NCBI RefSeq assembly: GCF_002252565.1
Contig: NZ_NPML01000013.1
Location: 1 to 64,000, forward strand
DNA: 64,000 bases
Direction of reading: 5' to 3'
Source of the DNA: Petroclostridium xylanilyticum
GTDB taxonomy: Bacteria > Bacillota > Clostridia > SK-Y3
The notes beneath the pieces are model-generated. The model searched no databases. It saw only the letters and a program-made list of their open reading frames with translations, and was not told where the DNA came from. A program made the position numbers and the translations under genes. This document shows, piece after piece, positions 52,976 through 60,860 of this stretch. How positions within the stretch are numbered: the stretch's first letter is position 1; each line of letters begins with the position of its first letter.

Positions 52976-54638
52976 ATATCTTCTCCGGATCAATCGCCAT
53001 ACTTATATTTTTAATCTCTTCCCAGCGTTTGCCGTCTACCCTATACCCTGTACCCGGGCCCATATAATCGTTAGGTGCATTGACAGCACTTATTACATTG
53101 AATTGGTCATCTAGTATCGAGGAGGTCTGGAGGTAGTCTCCCGATATTCTCTGCTTCAACATATTCAGTACAGCACTGGCCAAATCTTCAAATCCACTGT
53201 TATATAAGGCTTTTACAACATCCAAACCTGTTAGCTCTCCGTCAAGCAACTTTTGTGCTGCTCTCAAATCTTCTGTTATATTTCTATCCGGCATGTCCTT
53301 GCTGCCGTGAGCATACGTAGCAGCTTCTACCTCTTCATCAGTAATGGGAGGGAATCCAAGTTCTCTGAATACAGCCTGCAAAGCCCGTGCCGCTTTGTTT
53401 CTCGCCTGAACTACAGCATGCTCTGTTACCGGCTTTAAGCCTCCGTCAATCTTTAAATCCCGTTGAAGCACATTGTAATCATCAAAGTCTTCTGCATCAA
53501 AGTTTGATCCGGCAAACATATTATCGTAGTTAGGTGTTGCGCTATATCCTGAAAATATAAAGTCTGTTCCAGGAAGCATTTGCATTAGCATTCTCGCAGT
53601 CCTTCTGATATCTGAATGGGAGAAGGTCTGGTCATTTCCCGATGCAACCTCTAGTCCAAGCATGGCAGCAATAAGGTTCTCCGCCAGAACTGCCCTAATT
53701 CCGGAAGGCACAGCCCCCGCGATACCTATACAGCTGATAGCACCGTTCTGGGTTCCCTGGACACCGGCACCTTTAATAACTAGAAGGCAACGCGCTTCCA
53801 GGTAGAGCATGGATTTTCCTTCTGCATTTCCCATCAATACTTCTGATCCTGTGCCTGAGGTGCATCGCATTTTCATGCCTCTCGAAGCATAAGCTGATGC
53901 CAAAAATGCCTTTGAATAGGGTGTATCATCACCATCTATAAAAACTCTTTCAGTTCCATATACTGAAATGGTTTCAGCATAACAGGTAAGTCCCTTCATA
54001 CCCATTTTCAACTCAACTGCTTCTTCTACTGCACACTGGGTAAGAATCCCCCGTCTGCCCGATTGGGATCCGATAAGCAGCGCTAAAGCATTTAAAGGGG
54101 CGTATCTGGCTATTCCCACCGTGGTTTCTTCTTCATCAAACCCTCTTACAGCAGCTTCAGCTGCATCTGCAGCAATCTGAACCGGATGGTCTTTTAAATT
54201 TGTAACATGGCACTGGTTGGAAGGAATCTTTCTTTCCCTCATTTTCTGCATTGCCATCATCATCTCAACTACATTCAGGTACTTCATGATTTCCACCAGC
54301 TTGGCCGGGGTGAAACCATTTGCCAGCCGCGCAATATCCTTTTTACTGGTATTAATATCCACCAGCATTCTCGCTACTTTTAGTGAATCGGTATTCATTG
54401 CTTCCTGTGCAATTTCTATATCAATAGCATAATCAGCAATAAATCTATCTATAAAATCAAATTCATTTCTTGGTTTTCCGTCCATCTCTACAATAATTCC
54501 GTTTTGAATTTTAATAGAAGGCCGTGGGTCCGAATCACTCTCCATAGCGATAAAACCAACCTTAGGCCATTCCTTTACAAAACCGTCATTATGCACGGGA
54601 CGTTGACTAAGCACTTGGAATCTTTTGGATTTATGCAT
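52974..54638 (-). CDS. pduC: Propanediol dehydratase large subunit
   Basis: 554 residues, matching the family length. Catalytic alpha subunit that turns 1,2-propanediol into propionaldehyde with adenosylcobalamin and K+ or Ca2+. RFQVLSQRPVHNDGFVKEWP is the conserved start; VEMMMAMQKMRERKIPSNQC, GLTCYAETISVYGTERVFID, GTGSEVLMGNAEGKSMLYLE, GSKDMPDRNITEDLRAAQKL and GPGTGYRVDGKRWEEI follow. Presence of this enzyme rather than a glycyl-radical dehydratase makes the BMC B12-dependent. It is second in the operon after the aldolase, 17 bases apart. Confidence 0.97.
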   Translation of the reverse strand: MHKSKRFQVLSQRPVHNDGFVKEWPKVGFIAMESDSDPRPSIKIQNGIIVEMDGKPRNEFDFIDRFIADYAIDIEIAQEAMNTDSLKVARMLVDINTSKKDIARLANGFTPAKLVEIMKYLNVVEMMMAMQKMRERKIPSNQCHVTNLKDHPVQIAADAAEAAVRGFDEEETTVGIARYAPLNALALLIGSQSGRRGILTQCAVEEAVELKMGMKGLTCYAETISVYGTERVFIDGDDTPYSKAFLASAYASRGMKMRCTSGTGSEVLMGNAEGKSMLYLEARCLLVIKGAGVQGTQNGAISCIGIAGAVPSGIRAVLAENLIAAMLGLEVASGNDQTFSHSDIRRTARMLMQMLPGTDFIFSGYSATPNYDNMFAGSNFDAEDFDDYNVLQRDLKIDGGLKPVTEHAVVQARNKAARALQAVFRELGFPPITDEEVEAATYAHGSKDMPDRNITEDLRAAQKLLDGELTGLDVVKALYNSGFEDLASAVLNMLKQRISGDYLQTSSILDDQFNVISAVNAPNDYMGPGTGYRVDGKRWEEIKNISMAIDPEKI

Positions 54639-54654
54639 GTTTGTTCACCATCCG

Positions 54655-55452
54655 CTAACCCTTGCATTGAGCCAGTACCCGTTTTGTAACTTCAGCCACA
54701 ATTGCTGTAAGCTCTTTTTCGTCAAAACCTGATTCATTAGTTTTAAGTTCTTGTTTAACCGGCTCGCCCACTCCTTCAATGTTGCAGCTTGGGCACCCAG
54801 GATGTTTACCGGGAACATTGAATTTTCTTCTAATATCCATTAATTTTCCGATTTGTTCGCATGAAAGTTCTCTTTCTCCACCCAGCAATCTTGCGGTTAG
54901 ACTGATTTTCGCATAGAATTCTAATGTTTCCATCTTGAAATAAGCTGTCATCAGATCCTTACCAACTGTTAATGCTCCGTGATTTTCTAATAGAAATGCA
55001 TCATAACTTTGAAGATACTTGCTAAGTGCATCTGGAATCTCATCGGTAGATGGAGTACCATATTCAGCAATAGGTACGCTTCCCAAGAAGATAATTGCTT
55101 CCGGCATTGTATATTTATCTAGTGGAACACCTGCAATGGCAAATCCGGTAGCTGTTGGCGGATGGGCATGAACAACAGCACCTACGTCCGGCCTTTCCTT
55201 ATAAACTCTGAGGTGCATTTTTAATTCGGAAGAAGGCTTCCATGTACCTTCCAATACTCTTCCTTCTGCGTCGACTTTGATAAGCATATCGGGAGTCATA
55301 AATCCTTTACTTACCCCTGTAGGAGTTGCCCAGAATTCATTATCACTTACCTTAACAGTAATATTACCATCGTTTGCAGCAACAAAGCCTTTGTTATAAA
55401 TTCTTCTGCCGATTTCGCATATTTCTCTTTTTATCTCAAAATCAGACCTCAT
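54655..55452 (-). CDS. Class II sugar-phosphate aldolase with C-terminal encapsulation peptide
   Basis: 265 residues. Cleaves L-fuculose-1-phosphate and probably L-rhamnulose-1-phosphate to DHAP and L-lactaldehyde. Motifs are NKGFVAANDGNITVKVSDNE, PSSELKMHLRVYKERPDVGA (catalytic Glu), VVHAHPPTATGFAIAG (zinc His pair) and LLENHGALTVGKDL (third His). Usual FucA has about 215 residues. Here a linker with GKHPGCPSCNIEGVG leads to a C-terminal helix FDEKELTAIVAEVTKRVLAQ, an encapsulation peptide. It is first in the BMC operon behind promoter 55512-55540. One aldolase for both sugars is inferred from its being the only one here. Confidence 0.92.
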   Translation of the reverse strand: MRSDFEIKREICEIGRRIYNKGFVAANDGNITVKVSDNEFWATPTGVSKGFMTPDMLIKVDAEGRVLEGTWKPSSELKMHLRVYKERPDVGAVVHAHPPTATGFAIAGVPLDKYTMPEAIIFLGSVPIAEYGTPSTDEIPDALSKYLQSYDAFLLENHGALTVGKDLMTAYFKMETLEFYAKISLTARLLGGERELSCEQIGKLMDIRRKFNVPGKHPGCPSCNIEGVGEPVKQELKTNESGFDEKELTAIVAEVTKRVLAQCKG

Positions 55453-55479
55453 AATTCAACCCCCTATTTTTATTTATTA

Positions 55480-55565
55480 TTTTTTGTTTATGTTGTTTTT
55501 TCTTTGTTTATATTATACACCTTTTATTTATCCATGTAAAGTTATTTTTTGTTTTTGTGTATAAA
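55480..55565. promoter_or_regulatory. Repeated TTTGTTTAT motifs around the BMC promoter (candidate DeoR operators)
   Basis: TTTTTTGTTTATG (55480-55492), CTTTGTTTATA (55502-55512) and TTTTTTGTTTTTGTGTATAA (55545-55564) flank the promoter at 55512-55540. DeoR repressors often bind direct repeats of this T/A-rich kind. The BMC-linked DeoR protein is the best candidate. Confidence 0.5.
55512..55540 (-). promoter_or_regulatory. Strong sigma-A-type promoter of the BMC operon
   Basis: On the minus strand TTTACA (55535-55540), a 17-base spacer and a consensus TATAAT (55512-55517). The aldolase start is about 55 bases downstream. Confidence 0.8.
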
Positions 55566-55753
55566 TTCTTAAAGCAGTACAAATAATATATAGGTTTAGG
55601 ATCAATTATACAAAAACAAAAAAGGAACCACGTTATTTTAACGTTGTTCCTTTAGTTCTCATTCTGCTGTTTTGCTTTTTTTATCTAGCAAACCCAATAA
55701 GTTATTATTAAATTCACACTCATATTTTTGTATATTATTTTTTCTTCAACCTA
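55566..55753. other. Intergenic region between MFS gene and BMC promoter
   Basis: Contains the terminator at 55621-55653 (see there). Otherwise AT-rich with no further recognised signal. Confidence 0.5.
55621..55653 (-). terminator. Rho-independent terminator of the MFS gene
   Basis: AAAGGAAC and ACGTTA pair with TAACGT and GTTCCTTT, with one mismatch and a 3-base loop. On the minus strand the stem is followed by TTTTTTGTTTTTG. It separates the MFS gene from the BMC promoter. Confidence 0.85.
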
Positions 55754-57091
55754 CTAGATTATAGGACTATCTACTTGAGAGGGATCATTCAATTTGGGTA
55801 AAAGGTGCACAAACAACGAACAAGCACCTAACACCAAACCGGATAATGCAAAAATAATCTGCATATTTGAGACAGAAAACGCAACAATGCTAAAACGATA
55901 TTCTTCCAGGATCCTTAAAATTGCAGAACCTGCAAGCGTACTTACAAAACCGACAAGCCCTCCGACGGCTGCATTAGAGGCAAGGTACATGGTTCTTCCT
56001 TCACGTGGTGCAAAAACAAACTGGATATTAAATAAAGAGATATTAATCCCTGCCCACGCAATACCTCCAAGGATATGTACAACAGGAATCATCAACCATG
56101 CAGTACGACTATTCACAAAAAACCACATAAAATGGGTAATGGCTAGAATACCAACGGAAGCTTTGGTAGAAAAAAACCAGGACTTTTGGTCCGCCAGCTT
56201 TCCCCAATAAGGTGCCAAAATCACTCTGATAACCGAAGAAATTACTCCCATAGCCATAATGTACGTATAGCTGATTTTTAAACCCGTTACCATATAAACG
56301 GCAAAAAAAGGTCCAGCTACCTGAAGCCCGGCATTCCAGAGGATAAAAAGAACTATAATTTTTCTAAACCTGATGTTTTTAAGCGGAATTAGTAAAACAT
56401 CTTTCAATCTAACCGGAGTTCCATTTTTAACGGGTATAGGTTCTTTGGCTGAAGATAAACAGTAAAAATTAATGATTGCAAGTAGAAACACTACTATTCC
56501 AATAACTACAAATCCACCATATTCATTACCGTTTTGCCGGAAAATATCCAGGACCCTGCCCATCAAAATGGTAATAATGGTAAGAAAAGCAAGAGAATAA
56601 GCATCTTTTTGCGCAAGGTATTTTCCACGTATATATTCAGGGGTTAAATCCACTATCCAGTTAGATGCCGGCGGAATGATAAATGAAGCAATCAAATAAG
56701 CAACTCCATAACCCCCACCCAGCAACAGTAATCTCGTAGTTGCGTCAGTTGCTATAAGCGGAATAAACATTATCAATCCGAGCATCGAACGAAAAAACAA
56801 ACACAAAATTGAAATTAAAAATTTCCGCTGTTCTATTTTTTCAAATACAAAAGATGAAAGTATCTGAACCACGCCGGCAAGTACCGGAATAGCTGCAATG
56901 ATGCCATTAAATTCATCATTTGCCCCCATATAATTTGCAAAACCAACCAGGAACGCACCACTGGTTAAAGCAAATATACCCATCGCAGAACTTCCTTCAA
57001 ATAAGAAAAAACGCCTGCTTATTTCATAATCCTCAGGTTTTAACGGTGTCTTGCTAAAATAAATGTTTTGTATAAAAGAGCGAAAGGTCAT
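55754..57091 (-). CDS. Major facilitator superfamily transporter
   Basis: About 445 residues with roughly 12 membrane helices. The N-terminus RRFFLFEGSSAMGIFALTSG, then AGVVQILSSFVFEKIEQRKF, YLIASFIIPPASNWIVDLTP, RGKYLAQKDAYSLAFLTIIT and GGIAWAGINISLFNIQFVFA are typical of an MFS subgroup common in clostridia with no fixed substrate. It is not a FucP or RhaT orthologue by eye. The open frame starts with a TTG at 57115, but the ATG at 57091 follows GGGGG and is preferred. Its place between the rhamnose operon and the BMC operon suggests uptake of fucose or rhamnose, or export of propanediol or propanol (inference). Confidence 0.82.
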   Translation of the reverse strand: MTFRSFIQNIYFSKTPLKPEDYEISRRFFLFEGSSAMGIFALTSGAFLVGFANYMGANDEFNGIIAAIPVLAGVVQILSSFVFEKIEQRKFLISILCLFFRSMLGLIMFIPLIATDATTRLLLLGGGYGVAYLIASFIIPPASNWIVDLTPEYIRGKYLAQKDAYSLAFLTIITILMGRVLDIFRQNGNEYGGFVVIGIVVFLLAIINFYCLSSAKEPIPVKNGTPVRLKDVLLIPLKNIRFRKIIVLFILWNAGLQVAGPFFAVYMVTGLKISYTYIMAMGVISSVIRVILAPYWGKLADQKSWFFSTKASVGILAITHFMWFFVNSRTAWLMIPVVHILGGIAWAGINISLFNIQFVFAPREGRTMYLASNAAVGGLVGFVSTLAGSAILRILEEYRFSIVAFSVSNMQIIFALSGLVLGACSLFVHLLPKLNDPSQVDSPII

Positions 57092-57221
57092 GTGATTGCA
57101 GCCCCCAAATTTCAAATATCTAGAACATTGCAGTATTATATATTAATGTAGTATTATAAATCAATCATATTTATTACTAAAGTTTTCCTTGCTTTATTGA
57201 CAATTATGTATATAAAAAAGA

Positions 57222-57270
57222 GAGACTGTAAAATGTTTCTTTGGGAAATTCCCAGATATTTTACAGTCTC
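57222..57270 (-). terminator. Rho-independent terminator of the rhamnose operon
   Basis: GAGACTGTAAAAT pairs perfectly with ATTTTACAGTCTC (13 bp) around an inner GGGAA/TTCCC stem. On the minus strand it is followed by TCTTTTTTATA. It lies 53 bases after the rhaA stop. Confidence 0.88.
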
Positions 57271-57322
57271 ATTTATGTTTTTCATGTTCATTTCCAGGAT
57301 TGGTTTGGTTTATCAAGTATTG

Positions 57323-58594
57323 TTATTCTCTTTTACTTAATACCTCTTTTTCATACTGTTTCACTTCATCTAACCATGCTTCCTTCACAGGAACATTTTG
57401 CTTCAAACAATAATAATCCCAGATTGCTCCAAAAGGATAGGATTTGAATTCTTCCAATAATGCAAGTCTTGATGTAAAGTCCCCTTCCAACTCATACTGT
57501 TTTAGCTTTTCAACAGGTTCCAGCATGGCTTTTAAAAGTGCTTTAATTGCATTTCTTGTACCTATCACCCATGCTGCAATTCGGTTGATGCTTGCATCAA
57601 AAAAGTCCAGTGCAATATGGGTCCTATTTAAGAAATCACCTCTTACAATTTCCTGCATAATAGCCTGTAACTCGTCGTCAAAAATGACAACATGGTCACT
57701 GTCCCATCTTACCGGCCTGCTTACATGCAGGAGTATTTCATCTAAAAAGTTCATCATTGCGGAAATCTTATTAGAAATCACTTCCGTTGGATGGAAATGT
57801 CCTGCATCCAGACAAAGTAAAGTATTATTTTTTACCGCATAGCCCATGTAGAATTCATGAGAACCTACTACATAGCTTTCTGAACCAATACCAAATAATT
57901 TACTTTCAACTGCATCAAGGTTGTATTCCGGAGAAATCTTCTCTTGAAGTATTTCATCCAATGCCTCTTTTAGTCTTTGCCTTGGGCCAAAACGGTCCAC
58001 AGGAATATCTTTATATCCGTCAGGAATCCAGATATTTGTTACACAGGGTGTCCCAAGTTCTTTTCCAAAATATTCTCCAATCTTTCTGCATGCTTTGCCA
58101 TGCTCAATCCAGAATTTTTGAATCTCTTTATTTGAATGGCTTAATGTAAACCCGTCATCACTGAGTGGGTGAGAAAAGAATGTTGGGTTAAAATCCAATC
58201 CCAATCCCTGTGCTTTTGCCCATTCTACCCAATTTTTAAAATGCTTTGGCTGCAACTCGTTTCGTTCTACCTTTTCTCCATCGGTCTCTGCATAAATGGC
58301 GTGTAAATTGAGACGATGTTTACCCGGAATTAGAGAAAGCGCTTTTTCAATGTCCGCTCTCAATTCCTGCGGTGTCTTTGCTTTACCGGGATAATTACCG
58401 GTTACCTGAATACCCCCCGTCAAGTCTTCGGAAACACGTTCAAAACCAGCCACATCATCCCCCTGCCAGCAATGCAGAGAAATCGAAACCCTTTCCAATT
58501 TTTCCAATATTTCATCGGTATCAATTCCCCATTCCGCATAGGCTTCCTTGGCTCTCAGATAGTTTTCTTCAATTCTTTTTTGTACTTCACTCAT
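57323..58594 (-). CDS. rhaA: L-rhamnose isomerase
   Basis: About 423 residues. Converts L-rhamnose to L-rhamnulose using Mn2+/Zn2+. [100 protein letters not shown] and [20 protein letters not shown] are RhaA hallmarks and include the metal-binding His/Asp/Glu residues. AAGGGG seven bases before the ATG at 58594 excludes the longer frame, which would begin in a heptad array. It is the last gene of the operon LacI - kinase - ASRT - rhaA. Confidence 0.96.
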   Translation of the reverse strand: MSEVQKRIEENYLRAKEAYAEWGIDTDEILEKLERVSISLHCWQGDDVAGFERVSEDLTGGIQVTGNYPGKAKTPQELRADIEKALSLIPGKHRLNLHAIYAETDGEKVERNELQPKHFKNWVEWAKAQGLGLDFNPTFFSHPLSDDGFTLSHSNKEIQKFWIEHGKACRKIGEYFGKELGTPCVTNIWIPDGYKDIPVDRFGPRQRLKEALDEILQEKISPEYNLDAVESKLFGIGSESYVVGSHEFYMGYAVKNNTLLCLDAGHFHPTEVISNKISAMMNFLDEILLHVSRPVRWDSDHVVIFDDELQAIMQEIVRGDFLNRTHIALDFFDASINRIAAWVIGTRNAIKALLKAMLEPVEKLKQYELEGDFTSRLALLEEFKSYPFGAIWDYYCLKQNVPVKEAWLDEVKQYEKEVLSKRE

Positions 58595-58626
58595 ACTGTT
58601 TCCCCTTTCATTATGTTTCAACTCGA

Positions 58627-58651
58627 AGCTTGGAGTTCGGAGCTCGGAGTA
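58627..58651. repeat. Heptad repeat array (AGCTCGG unit)
   Basis: AGCTTGG, AGTTCGG, AGCTCGG, AGTA in exact register, between the ASRT gene and rhaA. Confidence 0.85.
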
Positions 58652-58711
58652 TAAAATTTTAACGTGGTGTTATTGTTTTTTGATAAAATAAATATTATCT
58701 AAGCTCTTAGC

Positions 58712-59086
58712 TTAACCAACCGGGTAGGCCATGGTTGTCATTAATGTCATTTCAGCCTGTGTCGTGTCCATCCTGCTGTGCTGTACAACGATTGGCTGGT
58801 CGCTTTCCACTTTCAATGCATAAGGTACTCCAACGGGTATCTTTTGACCATCTGCATCTTCAATCTTATCCAGACGGATATGATTGGTTCTTTTAGCACC
58901 ACATACCGCTGTAAATCTTTCCATAGGCTCCCTGTCTTCAAAATACACAGTAATGTTAATATGTGCATCCTTTTCACCAGTGTTCAAAACACATACAGCT
59001 TCATGGCTGACAAAATCCCCGTTACTTTTCTCCGGGAGAAAACCGTCAGGAATAACCCATATTTTTTTCCCAACTGCATCCGACAT
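58712..59086 (-). CDS. ASRT-family protein (sensory rhodopsin transducer-like, Pfam ASRT)
   Basis: 124 residues, small all-beta protein. GKKIWVIPDGFLPEKSNGDF, VSHEAVCVLNTGEKDAHINI, TVYFEDREPMERFTAVCGAK and VPYALKVESDQPIVVQHSRM, then DTTQAEMTLMTTMAYPVG, match the family named for the Anabaena sensory rhodopsin transducer. Most members are not linked to rhodopsin and sit near sugar genes. AAAGGAG precedes the ATG. It lies between the kinase and rhaA in the rhamnose operon. Role is unknown: perhaps a sugar-binding accessory or regulator. The family call is confident; any function is not. Confidence 0.85.
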   Translation of the reverse strand: MSDAVGKKIWVIPDGFLPEKSNGDFVSHEAVCVLNTGEKDAHINITVYFEDREPMERFTAVCGAKRTNHIRLDKIEDADGQKIPVGVPYALKVESDQPIVVQHSRMDTTQAEMTLMTTMAYPVG

Positions 59087-59133
59087 ACTTGATACTCCTT
59101 TCTTTTTCTACTATCAGGATAGGAAGAAACCAC

Positions 59134-59223
59134 TGAAAAAGTACCTCTACAGCCAGGGGCAACACACGGGGACAGATCCTCTGTCTTGCCCCTTCTTCTT
59201 GCTAAATCGGACTTTTTCAGTAG
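59134..59223. repeat. REP-like hairpin, GGGGACAG variant (copy 3)
   Basis: Outer arms ACTGAAAAAGT / ACTTTTTCAGT and inner arms GGGGCAA, GGACAG / CTGTC, TTGCCCC. The 3-prime part resembles the copy at 44259-44323 with its flank. Lies between the rhamnose kinase and ASRT genes. Confidence 0.75.
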
Positions 59224-59250
59224 TTTCGGATTAGGAACATTCTCAATTTA

Positions 59251-60741
59251 TTACTTCTCTGCACTAATCAGCTTCACAAATTTACTATATGCTTCGTCCC
59301 ATTCACTTATATTTTCCGGCTGATATACTGTGGTTGGGAACGAGTTTTTAACAATCTGCCTCGCTTCTCTTAAATTTCCTATCTCTTTTAACGCCATTGC
59401 CTGGACAATGATATTTCCTATAGAAGTAGCTTCTACCGGTCCTGCCACCACTTCCCTGCCTGTAGCATTGGCAGTAAGCTGGCACAACATTTTATCCTTT
59501 ATGCCTCCGCCTATCATATGGATGACGTTAAGCTTCTTACCTAAAATCTCCTCAAGACATTCCACAGTATAACGGTATTTTAAAGCCAGGCTTTGAGCAA
59601 CACAGCGTATTATTTCACCTTTACTTTCAGGTACAGGTTGGTTGGTATTTTTACAGAAATCTCTAATCCTTTGCGGCATATTCCCCGGAGTTGCAAAGGA
59701 ATGGTGGTCAGGGTCAACAAAGGACACAAATGGCTTTGCATTCCATGCCATCTGTTCCAACTCCGCAAAGCTTAATTTCTCCCCTTCTCTATCCCATTGT
59801 CTCTTGCATTCTTGAACCAGCCATAATCCCATAATGTTTTTGAGGAACCTTATGGTGTTATTGACTCCGCCTTCATTTGTAAAGTTTAGGCCAAAGCTTT
59901 TTTCATTGATAATCGGTTTATTTGCTTCAACACCCATCAGCGACCATGTTCCGCAGCTGATATATATATAGTCTTCCTCATCTATCACCGGAACTGCAGC
60001 AACCGCCGAACCAGTATCATGGGAAGCTACCGATACCACAGGTATATCCCCTACTCCTAATTCTTTTGAAATGTCTGGTGAAAGCGAACCGATGATTGTT
60101 CCCGCATGGACGATATCTGTAAATATTTCTGCCGGTATCCCCAGACACCTCATTAATTCCTTAGCCCAGGTGCCTTTTGTAGGATTAAACAGCTGTGTTG
60201 TAGTTGCATTGGTGAACTCTGTTGATTTTACCCCGGTTAAAAAGTAATTAAACAAATCCGGCATTAACAGAAGTGTCTTTGCTTTTTCCAGCATAGGTGA
60301 ATTATTTATCTTCATAGATAACAATTGGTATATGGTATTAAACCATATAATCTGGATACCAGTCTCACCATATATCTCTTCCTTTGGTACCAGCTTAAAA
60401 GCTTCTTCCATCATACCTTCGGTTCTCGTGTCCCTGTAATGGTATGGATTCCCTAACAGATTGCCCTGCCCATCCAGCAAACCAAAGTCAACACCCCAGG
60501 TATCAATTCCAATGGAAGCAATATCCTTATGTCCGCCATTTGCACATTTCAAAATGCCCTGCTTGATTTCATAAAATAGCCTTAGCACATCCCAATAAAG
60601 ACTGCCCCGGACATTTACCGGGTCATTTGAAAACCTGTGCATTTCCTCCAAACTAAGCTTTTCCCCATCAAAATTAGCCAGCATTGCCCTTCCGCTACTT
60701 GCACCAAAGTCAAAAGCCAGCATTTTTACATTGTTTTGCAT
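59251..60741 (-). CDS. rhaB: Rhamnulokinase
   Basis: About 496 residues, FGGY family, converts L-rhamnulose to its 1-phosphate. MLAFDFGASSGRAMLANFDG, MHRFSNDPVNVRGSLYWDVL, DTWGVDFGLLDGQGNLLGNP, SHDTGSAVAAVPVIDEEDYI and GGGIKDKMLCQLTANATGRE are RhaB-type. It shares long identical blocks with the kinase at 35703-37181, evidence for a rather recent duplication. The frame extends 36 codons upstream, but GGGAGGG is 5-6 bases before the ATG at 60741. It follows its LacI regulator and precedes ASRT and rhaA. Confidence 0.93.
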   Translation of the reverse strand: MQNNVKMLAFDFGASSGRAMLANFDGEKLSLEEMHRFSNDPVNVRGSLYWDVLRLFYEIKQGILKCANGGHKDIASIGIDTWGVDFGLLDGQGNLLGNPYHYRDTRTEGMMEEAFKLVPKEEIYGETGIQIIWFNTIYQLLSMKINNSPMLEKAKTLLLMPDLFNYFLTGVKSTEFTNATTTQLFNPTKGTWAKELMRCLGIPAEIFTDIVHAGTIIGSLSPDISKELGVGDIPVVSVASHDTGSAVAAVPVIDEEDYIYISCGTWSLMGVEANKPIINEKSFGLNFTNEGGVNNTIRFLKNIMGLWLVQECKRQWDREGEKLSFAELEQMAWNAKPFVSFVDPDHHSFATPGNMPQRIRDFCKNTNQPVPESKGEIIRCVAQSLALKYRYTVECLEEILGKKLNVIHMIGGGIKDKMLCQLTANATGREVVAGPVEATSIGNIIVQAMALKEIGNLREARQIVKNSFPTTVYQPENISEWDEAYSKFVKLISAEK

Positions 60742-60761
60742 CTTATCCCTCCCTGTTACCG

Positions 60762-60780
60762 ATTTCATGTTATCGTTTTC
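60762..60780. promoter_or_regulatory. Operator or cre site upstream of rhaB
   Basis: On the minus strand it reads GAAAACGATAACATGAAAT, identical over 19 bases to 61912-61930 in front of the LacI gene. With its 5-prime flank (ATGAAAACGATAACA) it fits the CcpA cre consensus fully, so it may serve the LacI protein, CcpA or both. Confidence 0.7.
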
Positions 60781-60860
60781 ATAAATAGTAAAAATACATT
60801 CTTGTATTGAACGCACTAAAGATTTTACATTAGCTTCTGTACTTTGCATGTGAGCAGCAA

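Noticed and set aside
55453-55753. Cobalamin riboswitch upstream of the B12-dependent BMC operon
   Set aside because: The leader is short and AT-rich and lacks the conserved B12-box; only a promoter and T-rich repeats are seen.
58712-59086. Light-sensing role for the ASRT protein
   Set aside because: No rhodopsin or retinal genes are present; the family name reflects its first member, and the context is rhamnose use.
60742-60849. N-terminal 36-residue extension of the rhaB gene
   Set aside because: It overlaps the operator site, has no homology to kinases, and a strong ribosome site precedes the inner ATG at 60741.
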